Assembly (NCBI GenBank): GCA_903928015.1
Contig: CAIYPF010000143.1
Location: 130,980 to 194,979, forward strand
Length of the DNA: 64,000 bases
Origin: an uncultured Gammaproteobacteria bacterium
Lineage (GTDB): Bacteria; Pseudomonadota; Gammaproteobacteria; Pseudomonadales; UBA5518
Direction: 5' to 3'
The position numbers and the translations under genes are program-made. The notes under the pieces were generated by a model. That model saw only the letters and a program-made list of their open reading frames with translations. It had not been told where the DNA came from and searched no databases. Within the stretch, counting starts at the first letter, position 1. Each line of letters starts with the position of its first letter. This document shows positions 46,204 to 56,238 of the stretch, piece after piece.

Positions 46204-46647
46204 TCAGTCGCAGTATTCCTGCTCGCGAGCGCGCGCTTCCGCAAGCCGACTTGCCACTTCCTCGGGCGAGTACCTCATGAAAGTACCGTCCTCGCGGCGG
46301 TAGCGGGTCGCCGGAGATGATTCAAGCCGCTGGATGATCTCCCTCGCGTCAGCGCAGGAGCGCTGGCGTTCGGCCCCGCGCGTGCCCGCCTCTTCGGCGG
46401 CGTGTGCGGCAGCCTCGGATTGTTCCCTGGCCTGCTTCTCCTGATCTTGCCTGCGCTGCTCCGCTGCAGCCGCTGCCGCAGGGTCGCCCCGGTTGTAGTG
46501 CAGCTCGTCTTTCTCGACCGTCTGGCCGGGGGGAGGAGAGGAACTGAAGTGCTTCACTCCCTGCGCATCGACCCATGTGTAGACGTCGGCGGCATGCACG
46601 GGCAGCCCGCACAGCAGGGAAAAGATCAGGGCGTGGCGGGGTTTCAT
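46204..46647 (-). CDS. Secreted DUF4124 protein
   Basis: 147 residues with a signal peptide (MKPRHALIFSLLCGLPVHA). A DUF4124 domain follows (DVYTWVDAQGVKHFSSSPPPG), then an Ala/Glu/Gln-rich helical region at about 55-90. Two late cysteines follow, one in RSCADA and one in EYCD. DUF4124 is frequent in gammaproteobacterial periplasmic proteins, without a defined role. Confidence 0.85.
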   Translation of the reverse strand: MKPRHALIFSLLCGLPVHAADVYTWVDAQGVKHFSSSPPPGQTVEKDELHYNRGDPAAAAAAEQRRQDQEKQAREQSEAAAHAAEEAGTRGAERQRSCADAREIIQRLESSPATRYRREDGTFMRYSPEEVASRLAEARAREQEYCD

Positions 46648-46664
46648 GCGGAAGTCCTCGCGGT

Positions 46665-48590
46665 TCAGCCGGGTGACAGGTTAACCACCGTCGCGGCCGT
46701 GACGCCAGCCGCCAACAGCCCATCATGCTGCAGATTCTCTTCCGGGGGCAGCAGCCGCGCCTGCAGCCAATGCCCGCCATCGGGGGAGCAAAGCACCACT
46801 CCAAGGCCTCCGGGGCTGCGCAGGCGCACGCGGCGGGGCTCTGCGTCGAAGCAGCTGAGCTCGGGCAGGCGCATGGCGTCCAGGGAATGCATCACGGCGC
46901 TGATGTCGAAATCGGGTTCGACATCGAATTCCGTGATCTCGCCGTAACGTGGCCGTATCCAGGCATCAAGCAGGAGCAGGCGCTCGAGCACCGGCAAGAG
47001 TTCTGCCCTCCCCTGCGCGTGGACCCAGGACACGAGCACGGAGCTGACGACCCGCTGCAGGCGCTCGGGCTCAGCCAGCAGGCCAAGATAGATGTCAGCG
47101 CGCGACTCATAGACCGCGAGACGATCGGCGGGGACCACGTCCACACCGGGCAAAGAGCCCTCTTGCAGCAAGGCATCGGTGATCCCCCGCATCAGGCCGC
47201 CGACGGGCAAGGAGGTCTCAAGGGCAAGCCAGCGCAGCGTGCGCGACAGGATGTGCCCGCTCACGAGCAATTGGTGGGACGTCACCAGGAAATAGCCTTC
47301 CTCGCCCTCTGCCACATCGAAACTGAGGCTGCCCACCACGTACTCACCGCGTGCTTTGCCGTAGCCCGCGACGGGCCGCGTGCGCAGCTGCAACTCGTCC
47401 CGGCGTTCGAAGAACTCGGTGCCTGGCAGCAGCGTGTAACCGAAAATGTTGATGTCGGGGAACACCGCAAGCAGACGCCCGAGATTGGCCTCGAAGCTCG
47501 CGAGATCGTCCCCGGGCAGGCCCCAGATCAACTCGGCCGACACCGGTACGCCGGCCTCGGCCATGCGCTGTGCGATCGGCTCGTACTCGTTCGCCGACAT
47601 GTTCTCTCGGTGACAGAGCTCCAGAGCGCGCGGCGTGAGCGTCTGCAACGCAAGCTGGTAGAAGGGCAGCAGCCCGTGGGAGTTCAGCAGAAGGACGATC
47701 TCCTGCACGCGCGGGCTGTGCTTCTTGGACCACGAGGTCGCAAAGCTCCGCGGCAGGCCGTAACGCTCTTTCAGGTCGCAGACGATGCGCGCTTTCTCCA
47801 GATCGTCTTTCAGGGCACCGAAATTGGAGTCGGCGAGCCAGATGTTCGGGATGCCTGCCTTGACGATGAGCTCCCAGTCCCGGCGCAGGCGCTCCAGGGG
47901 AAACGACAGCATCTTGGTGCCGATGGCGCCCGTGCCCCACTCGCAGAAGGCGCAACGGAAGGGGCAACCTCTCGAGGTCTCGTAACTCACCGCGTCGTAG
48001 AGCGGCCGCCCTTCGGCATCAGTCAGCTCTACCACCTCGAAGGGAGATGGCAGCTCTTCGAGCCGCAGTTGCCGTGGCCGGGGAGCGCTGCGCCGCAGCA
48101 TCCCGATGGAATCGAGCCAGGCGATACCGGGAATCCCCTCCCAGCGCGAACGCGGGGTATCGAGCAGTTGCTGGAAAGTGAGTTCGCCCTCCCCCAACAC
48201 CACCACATCGATGGCCTCGCTGCCCAGCCAGTCGCCGGCCTGCTGTACATGCGGCCCGCCCGCCACCACCACGACACCCGGACAGTGCAGCCGGATTTGA
48301 CGCGCCAGCGCACTGAACTCCGCGGCGTTCCATGTGTAAACGCTCAATCCCGCAACCGGCGGGTACTCCGGGTCGATCGCGGCTGCGGCAAGGGCCTCGA
48401 ATTCCGCGCCGGCCCAGCGTTCCGCCTGCGCCGCACTGCGGAAATGCACCTGGCGAAACCTCGTCTCGCCGGCATGATCGCCGTGGTGCCGGTACCAGGC
48501 GATCAGCGCACCCGTGGTTGTGGGCGCAGCGTGAAAGCCCTCGGAATCGAGACTGAAGAGCCAGACATCGCGCGGCGCCGGGGGGCTCAT
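46665..48590 (-). CDS. B12-binding-domain radical SAM enzyme
   Basis: 641 residues. The N-terminal part (about 1-190) is a cobalamin-binding-like Rossmann domain with VVAGGPHVQQAGDWLG and VVVLGEGELTFQQLL. The radical SAM core follows, with its cluster motif CPFRCAFCEWG (CxxxCxxC) near residues 215-225, then SAELIWGLPGDD. A C-terminal region of about 200 residues has no domain I recognise. The substrate is unknown; members of this group methylate or rearrange lipids, peptides or cofactors. It overlaps the MFS gene by four bases, so it is the last gene of a coupled operon. Confidence 0.9.
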   Translation of the reverse strand: MSPPAPRDVWLFSLDSEGFHAAPTTTGALIAWYRHHGDHAGETRFRQVHFRSAAQAERWAGAEFEALAAAAIDPEYPPVAGLSVYTWNAAEFSALARQIRLHCPGVVVVAGGPHVQQAGDWLGSEAIDVVVLGEGELTFQQLLDTPRSRWEGIPGIAWLDSIGMLRRSAPRPRQLRLEELPSPFEVVELTDAEGRPLYDAVSYETSRGCPFRCAFCEWGTGAIGTKMLSFPLERLRRDWELIVKAGIPNIWLADSNFGALKDDLEKARIVCDLKERYGLPRSFATSWSKKHSPRVQEIVLLLNSHGLLPFYQLALQTLTPRALELCHRENMSANEYEPIAQRMAEAGVPVSAELIWGLPGDDLASFEANLGRLLAVFPDINIFGYTLLPGTEFFERRDELQLRTRPVAGYGKARGEYVVGSLSFDVAEGEEGYFLVTSHQLLVSGHILSRTLRWLALETSLPVGGLMRGITDALLQEGSLPGVDVVPADRLAVYESRADIYLGLLAEPERLQRVVSSVLVSWVHAQGRAELLPVLERLLLLDAWIRPRYGEITEFDVEPDFDISAVMHSLDAMRLPELSCFDAEPRRVRLRSPGGLGVVLCSPDGGHWLQARLLPPEENLQHDGLLAAGVTAATVVNLSPG

Positions 48591-49891
48591 GCCGCGGCTG
48601 CCAGAGGACGATCGGCACGAACGAAGAGCCACAGGACAGAACTGAGCACGGCGAAGCCCGCCGCACCGCCCAGCGTGGGCACCCAACCGAAACCCTGATT
48701 GACCGCAAGCCAGGGCACCAATGGACCGACGATGAACCCGGCCACGTTGGCACCCGTGTTCATGATCCCCGTGCCGGAACCGGCATGTGCTGGCGCGAGG
48801 AATGTCTGCGCCTGCCAGAACGCCGCCTCCGTGAACTGCGTGGAGGCAAAGCACAAGGACATCAGCGCCACCGCAAGGTATGCGTTGTCGACGTGCAAGC
48901 CGACGACGAGGAAAACCGCCGTGGCGGCCATGCCGCAGGCGCCCGGAATACGGCACCCGAGCCGTGGTCCGAAGCGCTCGCAGAGACGGTCGCAGGCCCA
49001 GCCGCCCAGCACTGCAGCAAAACAGCCCGTGAGCCAGGGCAGCGCGGCAAGCCAGCCGCCGTTCTCGAGGAGGGAAAAACCGCGGATCTTGACCAGGTAG
49101 TGCAGGAACCAGGTGAAGAACAGATAAAACACCACGTTCATGCCGAAATACGCGAGCGTGAGCAGCAAGGTGTCGCGGTTGCGAAGCAACCTGAGCCAGG
49201 CGCCCTTCTCTTCCGGAAGTGCCGATTCAAGCGCCTCGCGCCCGGCGCGGATCAGCGCGAGTTCGCCCTGCCCTACGCCTTTGTGATCCGCGGGATCGTC
49301 GGTGGCATACCACCACCAGAGTGCGAAGAGCAGCACGCCAAAGGGGATGTAGATGTAGAACGCACTCTGCCAGCCCCAGGCAATCATGGCGGCAGCCACC
49401 AGCGGCTGCGTGGCCGCGGCACCGAGGGTGATGCCTGCGCTGGAGAGCGACGTCGGCAGCCCCCAATGACCCACCGGAAACCACGCAGCAATCGCTACCG
49501 CCTGCACGGGAAATATGGGCGCGTGGACGATGCCCACGAGAAAGCGCACCACCAGCAGGATCCCGATGACCGCGAGCAGCGATCCGGCAAAAAGACCGGG
49601 CAGGAAGCCGGTAGCTGCAGACGTGAGAAGCCACAGCACTCCGAGGACTGCGAAGACCCTGCGCGCACCGAAGCGCTCGCCCAGCATTCCGCCCGGCAAC
49701 TGCCCGACCGCATAACCGAGCGGAAATGCAGCGTAGATCCAGCCCATCTGCACTTCGTCGATGCCGAGCGCCGGCATCATGAACTGCCCGGCAACCTGGA
49801 TGTCCTGGCGCAAGGCGTAGGACAGGAACGCCATCGCGGCCAGCAGCGCGAAGAACTTCCAGCGGGTGTTGCCGGCCGCCGGGGCACTCAT
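48587..49891 (-). CDS. MFS transporter
   Basis: 434 residues with about 12 membrane segments. The first-loop motif is GYAVGQLPGGMLGERFGARRVF, and a similar GWACDRLCERFGPRLG occurs at the start of the second half. It resembles the anion/organic-acid (ACS) branch. The transported compound is unknown. It overlaps the aminotransferase gene upstream and the radical SAM gene downstream by four bases each, implying co-expression with both. Confidence 0.88.
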   Translation of the reverse strand: MSAPAAGNTRWKFFALLAAMAFLSYALRQDIQVAGQFMMPALGIDEVQMGWIYAAFPLGYAVGQLPGGMLGERFGARRVFAVLGVLWLLTSAATGFLPGLFAGSLLAVIGILLVVRFLVGIVHAPIFPVQAVAIAAWFPVGHWGLPTSLSSAGITLGAAATQPLVAAAMIAWGWQSAFYIYIPFGVLLFALWWWYATDDPADHKGVGQGELALIRAGREALESALPEEKGAWLRLLRNRDTLLLTLAYFGMNVVFYLFFTWFLHYLVKIRGFSLLENGGWLAALPWLTGCFAAVLGGWACDRLCERFGPRLGCRIPGACGMAATAVFLVVGLHVDNAYLAVALMSLCFASTQFTEAAFWQAQTFLAPAHAGSGTGIMNTGANVAGFIVGPLVPWLAVNQGFGWVPTLGGAAGFAVLSSVLWLFVRADRPLAAAA

Positions 49892-51093
49892 GCGGTGGTG
49901 TCCGCAAGCACGGCGTGCAGCGCGGCTGCCAGCGGAGCGATGTTCCGGGGCGTGATGCCCGCCACGTTTATGCGGGTGGAGTCGAGCATGTAGACACCGA
50001 ACTCCTCGCGCAGCCTGGTGACCTGCGCAGGCGTGATGCCCAGGAATGAAAACATCCCCTTTTGCCGCGTCACGAAGCTGAAGTCGGTGCCCGCTGCGTT
50101 GCCCTCGAGGCTGCTCGCCAGAAGCTCACGCATGCCGGCGATCCGGCTGCGCACGTCTCCGAGTTCCGTGAGCCAGTCTGCGCGCAGCGCTGCATCCGAG
50201 AGGATGAGCGAAACGATGGAAGCCCCGTGGGCGGGCGGCATGGAGTAGATCTGGCGCGCTGCCGACATCGCATTGCTCAGCACGGCCTCGGCGCGCAACG
50301 CATCCCTCGCCAGGAAATACACGCCGCCAGCGCGCTCGCGGTAGATGCCGAAGTTCTTGGAGCACGAGGCCGCGAGCACACACTCGGGTACCGCGGACAT
50401 CATGTGGCGCATGCCGGCGACATCCTCCTCCACACCATCGGCAAGCCCCTGATACGCCGTGTCGATGTACGGCGTGAATCCAACGCGCAAGGTGAGCGCA
50501 GTGAGTTCCCGCCATTGCTCGAGCGTGAGATCCGCGCCCGTGGGGTTATGGCAGCAACCGTGCAGGAGAACCACATCGCCCGCCGGCACCTTCTCGAGCG
50601 CGGACATCATGGCGTCGAAGTCCACGCCTCGTGTTGCGGGGTCGTAGTACGGATACTCGAGGATCTGCAGGCCCGATCCGCCGATCAGCGGAATGTGATT
50701 GGCCCACGTGGGCGTGCTCACCCAGACGCGGGCGTCGGGCCGCGCGCGGCGGATCACCTCGGCACCGATGCGCAGCGCACCGCAACCGCCTGGCGTCTGC
50801 ACGCCGCGGATCCGGGAATCGCGCAACGCCACGTGGCCTTCGCCGAGCAACATCGCCAGCATGCGCTCGTTGTATTCCGGATCACCCGCTATGCCCTGAT
50901 AGGTCTTGGTGGTCTGCGAGGCGAGCAGCATGGACTCGGCCGCTTGCACTGCACGCATCACCGGTGTGCGGCCTTCCTCGTCCTGGTAGACACCGACGCC
51001 AAGATCGATCTTGCCGTCGCGGGGATCGGCGCGGAAGCGGCCAAGCAATCCGAGGATGGGGTCGGGCGGCAGCAGGGAGATATCGTCGAACAT
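49888..51093 (-). CDS. Aspartate/aromatic aminotransferase (TyrB-like)
   Basis: A 401-residue class I PLP enzyme of the AspC/TyrB subgroup: LGVGVYQDEEGRTPVMRAV, KTYQGIAGD, LLHGCCHNPTGADLT, and the PLP lysine in AASCSKNFGIYRERAG. The C-terminal DSTRINVAGI block carries substrate-binding Arg-type residues. It transaminates aromatic or acidic amino acids with 2-oxoglutarate. Its place between an amidohydrolase and an MFS gene suggests a catabolic or modification pathway rather than housekeeping tyrosine synthesis. Confidence 0.9.
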   Translation of the reverse strand: MFDDISLLPPDPILGLLGRFRADPRDGKIDLGVGVYQDEEGRTPVMRAVQAAESMLLASQTTKTYQGIAGDPEYNERMLAMLLGEGHVALRDSRIRGVQTPGGCGALRIGAEVIRRARPDARVWVSTPTWANHIPLIGGSGLQILEYPYYDPATRGVDFDAMMSALEKVPAGDVVLLHGCCHNPTGADLTLEQWRELTALTLRVGFTPYIDTAYQGLADGVEEDVAGMRHMMSAVPECVLAASCSKNFGIYRERAGGVYFLARDALRAEAVLSNAMSAARQIYSMPPAHGASIVSLILSDAALRADWLTELGDVRSRIAGMRELLASSLEGNAAGTDFSFVTRQKGMFSFLGITPAQVTRLREEFGVYMLDSTRINVAGITPRNIAPLAAALHAVLADTTA

Positions 51094-51131
51094 GCGTGGT
51101 TTCCTGGTTGCGGGTATCTGTCGGGCGAGGC

Positions 51132-52886
51132 TCAGAGCGCGGCGGGATCGCCGTGGACGGGCTTGCCGTCGAGCAAGGTGAGCAGCGCCGTGGTCTCCGA
51201 GATGTCGCGGGGATCGATGGTGAAGAGATTGCGGTCGAGCACCACCAGATCCGCCGCCTTGCCAGGCTCGATGGATCCGGTCTCATGCTCCATGCCGTTC
51301 ACATAGGCAGAGCCCATGGTGAACGCGGCAATGGCCTCGGGGAGCGCTATGCGCTGCTCAGGCAGAAAAACCTCGCCATCGGGAATCGAAGGGTCGGCGC
51401 GACGCACCGCAACTTCCATCTCGTCGAAGGGGTTTGCCGTTGACACAGACCAGTCGGAGCCGAAAGCGATGATGGCGCCGCTCGCGTGGATCTGGGCGAT
51501 CGGATACATCCAGCGTGTGCGCTCTTCGCCGACGAAAGGCGTGGTGAGCTTGGTGATGTACTCGTCCGCCCAGCCCCAGAGCGGCTGGAAGTTGGCGATC
51601 ACACCCAACGGCCGGAAGCGCGGGAGGTCGACCGGATTGATCATCTGGATATGCGAGATGTGATGGCGCAGGCCGGAGTTGCCGTTGGTTTCGCGCGCTG
51701 TCTGGACGGCATCGAGACACTGGCGTATCGCGCCGTCACCGATGGCGTGGAAATGCACCTGGAAGCCCTTTGCATCGAGTTGCGTGACGGCCTGCTTGAG
51801 AAGCTCCGGGTCGACCATGGGAATGCCGGTGGGAGAACCGTGCACGTGGTAAGGCTCGGTCATCACGGCGGTGTAATTCTCCATCACGCCGTCCTGCATG
51901 ATCTTGACCGCCGTGGCATGTACACGGCCGCGGGTGTACTTGCTGCGGCGCGCTTCCATGGCGGGGATCTGCCCGAGACCCTCTCCCCGCTCCCACCACT
52001 GCGCCACCACCGCCTTGAGACTGAGTTCTCCTGCAGCATCCAGCGCTGCATAGGCCTCGAGATCGGGCTCCTGCACGCTCGCGTCCTGTATCGCCGTGAT
52101 GCCGTAGGCGTTCAGCATCTTCTGGGAGTAGCGGAGGCCTTCCATGCGCCGTTCCTTCGACCACGGCGGCGCGTGCCTGCCAACGAGATCCCCAGCGCCT
52201 TCCTGCAGGCTGCCGATGGCCTCACCGGTCTTCGGGTCACGATCGATGCGGCCATCAGCGGGGTCTGGCGTGTCACGCGTGATGCCGGCGATCTCCAGCG
52301 CCTTGCTGTTCACCCAGGTGGTGTGTCCGTCGGTGCTGCTGAGATAGACCGGCCGATCCGGCACCACCGCATCAAGCAGTTCCTTGGACGGCATGCCGCC
52401 GGGGCCGAATGCCGACATCAACCATCCGCCGCCGCGTATCCACGGCTCGTCGGGATGTGCGGCCGCGTACGCCTTGACCGTTGCGACGTACTCCTCGGGC
52501 CCGTGCTTTCCGTTCAGATCGCAGGCAGACGCCTCTATCCCGCCGCTGATGGGGTGTATGTGCGCATCCTGCATGCCGGGAATCAGCATGCGCCCCTTGA
52601 GGTCAATGACCCGCGTCGCAGGCCCGATGCGATCTGCCAGATCCGCGTTCCGGCCGACAAAGGTGATTTTCCCGTCCTTGACCGCCACCGCCTCGGCCCA
52701 ACTGCGTGTCGCATCCACCGTGTAGACGGCGCCATTGCGCAGCACGAGATCGGCCGCAGGGTCAGCCGCGACCACCGGTGCTGACACAGGAGGCGCAGCC
52801 GCCTCGCGCGAGCCGCAAGCGGCGAGCGCCAACGACAGCGCAAGGATGGCGAGGCGCGCGGGACGGTGATTCCTGATCTGGCTCAT
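51132..52886 (-). CDS. Lipoprotein amidohydrolase (YtcJ-like)
   Basis: 584 residues. The lipoprotein signal peptide ends LALAACGS (lipobox LAAC). An amidohydrolase-3 domain follows: NGAVYTVD at the start, metal site MQDAHIHPISGG, the later HFHAIGDGAIRQ, and a C-terminal GSDWSV segment. The family hydrolyses amide or cyclic C-N bonds; the substrate is unknown. The predicted location is the periplasmic face. Its start overlaps the stop of the class III aminotransferase gene by one base. Confidence 0.88.
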   Translation of the reverse strand: MSQIRNHRPARLAILALSLALAACGSREAAAPPVSAPVVAADPAADLVLRNGAVYTVDATRSWAEAVAVKDGKITFVGRNADLADRIGPATRVIDLKGRMLIPGMQDAHIHPISGGIEASACDLNGKHGPEEYVATVKAYAAAHPDEPWIRGGGWLMSAFGPGGMPSKELLDAVVPDRPVYLSSTDGHTTWVNSKALEIAGITRDTPDPADGRIDRDPKTGEAIGSLQEGAGDLVGRHAPPWSKERRMEGLRYSQKMLNAYGITAIQDASVQEPDLEAYAALDAAGELSLKAVVAQWWERGEGLGQIPAMEARRSKYTRGRVHATAVKIMQDGVMENYTAVMTEPYHVHGSPTGIPMVDPELLKQAVTQLDAKGFQVHFHAIGDGAIRQCLDAVQTARETNGNSGLRHHISHIQMINPVDLPRFRPLGVIANFQPLWGWADEYITKLTTPFVGEERTRWMYPIAQIHASGAIIAFGSDWSVSTANPFDEMEVAVRRADPSIPDGEVFLPEQRIALPEAIAAFTMGSAYVNGMEHETGSIEPGKAADLVVLDRNLFTIDPRDISETTALLTLLDGKPVHGDPAAL

Positions 52887-54271
52887 TATGGTTTTTCCTC
52901 AGGTGAAAGCAGCGCATCGAGAGCGGCGGCGAAACTTGCCACCAGTGCATCGACATCACCGCGCTCGGTGTGGGGGCAGACAAGCATCATGTTGTGGAAA
53001 GGCGTCACCAGCACGCCCCGGTTCAGCATGAACAGGTGCAGGAAGCGCTCGAGCTCGGCGTCGAAGGCCGCCTCTGCCTCGCGCCCGGTGCGCGGGGGCG
53101 CGCCACAAAACTGGAATTCGACGCGCGCACCCAGTTGCGTCACCGACCACGCCAGCCCGCGTGCGGCAATCACTGTCCGCAACGTGGCGGCAAGCTCTGC
53201 TGCGAGCGGGATCATGTGTGCGTAGGCCGCATCGGTCATCACATCCGCAAGATTCGCGCGAACGGCATGCATGGTGAAGGCGTTGGCAGAAAGCGTGGTG
53301 CCCATGCCGGAGTGCCCGTGGCCTCCGGCAGAGGAGGCGCGTTGCCGGGCAATGCGCATGCCGCTGGCAACCGCCTCGCTAACGCCGAAAACGGCGCAGG
53401 GAATGCCGCCTGCGATGGGTTTTCCGAGCACGAAGATATCCGGCTCCAGCCCGAAGGCACGCGAGTAACCGCCAGGCGCGGTGCTGATAGTGTGGGTCTC
53501 GTCGACGATGAGAAGTGAACCGCTCTCCCGCGTCATGCGCCGCAGTTCCGTGTGAAAACCGGGATCAGGAAGCACCATCCCGATGTTTGTCATGGCGGGC
53601 TCGCAGAGCACGGCAGCGACGTCGCCAGGCGCAAGCGCAGCCTCGAGTGCCGGGAGGTCGTTGAACTCGACCACCCGCATGAACGCGGAGAGATCCTGCA
53701 CTTGCCCGAGCAATCCGGGGCGATGCACGGTAGCGCCCTCGCGAAGGCGAACCAGCGTCTCGTCGACCGCTCCGTGATAGCAGCCGTCGAAGACCAGTAT
53801 CACCGGGCGCCCGGTAACGGCACGGGCCCACCGCATCACGGAACGGTTGGCATCCGTGGCGGTGTTCGTGAACTGCCAGTACGGCAAGCCGAAGCGCCGC
53901 ACCAGTTCCTGACCCACCCATACCGCGTCCTCGCCCGGGAGCATGGTGGTGTAACCGCGATCGGCCTGCTCGCGCATGGCCGCCGCCACAGCAGGCGGTG
54001 CGTGGCCGAACATGGCGCCCGTATCGCCGAGGCAGAAATCCGCATAGGCGTGGCCGTCCGCATCGGTGAAATGCGCACCGTGAGCCTCTTCGACAAACAA
54101 CGGACAGGGCGTGGGCCAGTCGGCCATCCAGTGCATTGGCACGCCACCGAAAAGCCCTGTATGTGCCGACAGGGCAAGTTCGCGCGAACGGGGATTGGCG
54201 TGCTCGAAGGCCCGACACTCGTCGTCGAAGAGTCGCTGCAACCGGGTGCGATCGATGCGGATATCGGTCAT
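52886..54271 (-). CDS. Class III aminotransferase (glutamate-1-semialdehyde-aminomutase-like)
   Basis: A 461-residue fold-type I PLP enzyme: DGHAYADFCLGDTGAMFGH, TNTATDANRSVMRWAR, DGCYHGAVDETLV, LLIVDETHTISTAPGGY, and the PLP lysine in FVLGKPIAGGIPC. It resembles GSA aminomutase-like transaminases that act on omega-amino or amine substrates rather than HemL itself, because no tetrapyrrole genes are near. Start 54271 (MTDIRID) is favoured over 54343. It heads a five-gene coupled operon and is divergent from the Tat flavoprotein. Confidence 0.88.
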   Translation of the reverse strand: MTDIRIDRTRLQRLFDDECRAFEHANPRSRELALSAHTGLFGGVPMHWMADWPTPCPLFVEEAHGAHFTDADGHAYADFCLGDTGAMFGHAPPAVAAAMREQADRGYTTMLPGEDAVWVGQELVRRFGLPYWQFTNTATDANRSVMRWARAVTGRPVILVFDGCYHGAVDETLVRLREGATVHRPGLLGQVQDLSAFMRVVEFNDLPALEAALAPGDVAAVLCEPAMTNIGMVLPDPGFHTELRRMTRESGSLLIVDETHTISTAPGGYSRAFGLEPDIFVLGKPIAGGIPCAVFGVSEAVASGMRIARQRASSAGGHGHSGMGTTLSANAFTMHAVRANLADVMTDAAYAHMIPLAAELAATLRTVIAARGLAWSVTQLGARVEFQFCGAPPRTGREAEAAFDAELERFLHLFMLNRGVLVTPFHNMMLVCPHTERGDVDALVASFAAALDALLSPEEKP

Positions 54272-54357
54272 GGGGTAGGCGGATTCCGTCCAGAGGCTTG
54301 CGACACCAACGCCGCCTGATAGACCATGCCGCGAGCATAACACGGAGATTTCCGCCC

Positions 54358-56232
54358 ATGACCTTCACCCGTCGCGACTTCGTCTCGGGCCTCGCGGTCA
54401 GCGCCGGAGCACTGCATCTGTCGCCGCTGCAGGCTGCGGCAAAGGGGCTGCTCGACCCCGCCGCGATCGGACCGGACTACTACCCTCCCGCCCTGACCGG
54501 GCTGCGCGGGAGCCACGCGGGTTCCTTCGAGATCGCACACGCGCTGGCGATGCAGGGTAAGGCGCCTGCGCTCCCCGCCGGGCCTGTGGACGGCATCTAC
54601 GATCTGGTGGTGGTGGGCGGCGGCGTGTCGGGGCTATCAGCCGCGTACTTTTTCCGGGAGCAGGCGCCAGCGGGCGCGCGCATCCTCGTGCTGGACAATC
54701 ACGATGACTTCGGTGGCCACGCCAAGCGAAACGAATTCACCGTCGGCGGGCGCACGCTGATCGGCTACGGCGGCAGCCAGAGCATCGACACGCCCTCGGC
54801 CTACAGCCGCGTTGCCATCGGCCTGCTGCGCAAACTGGGCGTGGACGTCTCGCGCTTCCACACCTACTACGACAAGGACTTCGTCAAACGCCACGGACTC
54901 GGAGCGCGCGTCCACTTCGACCGCGCCCATTACGGCAAAGACATGCTGACCGAAGACCCCTTCTCCACCCGGTGGCTGGCCATCGCCGACGCACCGGACG
55001 CAGCAACCATCATCGGTGCGATGCCGATCTCCCGGGAAGGACAGGAAGCCTTGCTTCGACTGCACGACGAGAAACGCGACCTGCTTGCGGGCCAATCCGT
55101 CGAGCAGAAAATCGCAACACTGCGCGGAATGTCCTACGACGATTTCCTCCGCCGCTTCGCCGGCATGCCGGAGGAAGTGGTGGACATGTTCAACAACGAG
55201 TCTGTAGGCCTGTGGGCCGTGGGCTATGACGCCATCTCCGCCCTCGAAGCCACTCGCGAGGGAATGCCAGGCACCACTTATCTGGGATTGGACGACGTCC
55301 TTGCAGGGGAACATCCCCACAACGACCCCTACATCTTCCATTTCCCGGAAGGCAATTCAGGCGTCGCCCGATTGCTGGTACGCGCGCTTGTCCCTGGCAG
55401 CGCGGGCGGGAGCACGATGGAAGACATCGTCACCGCACGGGTCCGCTATGAAACACTGGACCGCCCCTCCAACGCCACGCGCATACGGCTCAATTCCACC
55501 GCCATCGACGTGCGCCACCTGCCGTCCGGGGAGGCGGTCGATGTGTGCTACGCGAGGGGCGGCGTCGTGGAGCGCGTCCGTGCGAAGCACGTGGTGATGG
55601 CCTGCTGGAACCACGTCATACCGCACATCTGTCCGGACGTCCCCCCGAAGCAGGTCGAGGCCCTGCGACTGCCCCAGAAGGCTCCGCTGGTCTACACCAA
55701 CGTCGCACTCACGAACTGGCGCGCGCCGGCCCGGGCAGGCATGTACTCCTTCCGGGCTCCGCAGGAATTCTTCAGCTACGGCATGCTCGATTTCCCGGTG
55801 AGCGTGCCCGGCTATGCCTTCAGCGCCTCACCCGATGAGCCGATCATCATGCACCTCGTGCATACGCCGAGGGTCCGCGGCTTGCCTGCACGGGAGCAGT
55901 ACAGACAAGGACGTGCGCAGCTGCTCAGCACCAGTTTCGAGGACTTCGAGGGACACATACTGCGCCTGTTGAACGGCATGCTGGGCGCACACGGTTTCGA
56001 CGCTGGCAAAGACATCGCCGGCATCACGGTGAACCGCTGGCCGCACGGCTATGCCTACGAGTATGTCGACCTCGTCGATCCGCCGGAATGGACGCCTGAC
56101 AACGGGCCGCACATCGCGGGCCGCGCGCAGATCAGGCGGATATCGATCGCCAACGCCGACTCACACGCACGGGCGTACCTCGACGCTGCGATAGACGCCG
56201 GCTTCAGGGCAGTGAGCGAACAACTCGCCTGA
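54358..56232 (+). CDS. Tat-exported FAD-dependent oxidoreductase
   Basis: 624 residues. It begins MTFTRRDFVSGLAVSAGA, a twin-arginine signal followed by a hydrophobic segment. The FAD-binding Rossmann motif DLVVVGGGVSGLSAAYFF is at about residues 82-99, with LVLDNHDDFGGHA after it. The protein resembles the exported spermidine-dehydrogenase-like flavoproteins, which oxidise amines; this is a resemblance, not proof. The start has GGAG upstream. It is divergent from the class III aminotransferase operon, suggesting a joint role in amine or amino-acid chemistry. Confidence 0.83.
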   Translation: MTFTRRDFVSGLAVSAGALHLSPLQAAAKGLLDPAAIGPDYYPPALTGLRGSHAGSFEIAHALAMQGKAPALPAGPVDGIYDLVVVGGGVSGLSAAYFFREQAPAGARILVLDNHDDFGGHAKRNEFTVGGRTLIGYGGSQSIDTPSAYSRVAIGLLRKLGVDVSRFHTYYDKDFVKRHGLGARVHFDRAHYGKDMLTEDPFSTRWLAIADAPDAATIIGAMPISREGQEALLRLHDEKRDLLAGQSVEQKIATLRGMSYDDFLRRFAGMPEEVVDMFNNESVGLWAVGYDAISALEATREGMPGTTYLGLDDVLAGEHPHNDPYIFHFPEGNSGVARLLVRALVPGSAGGSTMEDIVTARVRYETLDRPSNATRIRLNSTAIDVRHLPSGEAVDVCYARGGVVERVRAKHVVMACWNHVIPHICPDVPPKQVEALRLPQKAPLVYTNVALTNWRAPARAGMYSFRAPQEFFSYGMLDFPVSVPGYAFSASPDEPIIMHLVHTPRVRGLPAREQYRQGRAQLLSTSFEDFEGHILRLLNGMLGAHGFDAGKDIAGITVNRWPHGYAYEYVDLVDPPEWTPDNGPHIAGRAQIRRISIANADSHARAYLDAAIDAGFRAVSEQLA

Positions 56233-56238
56233 GAGGCC

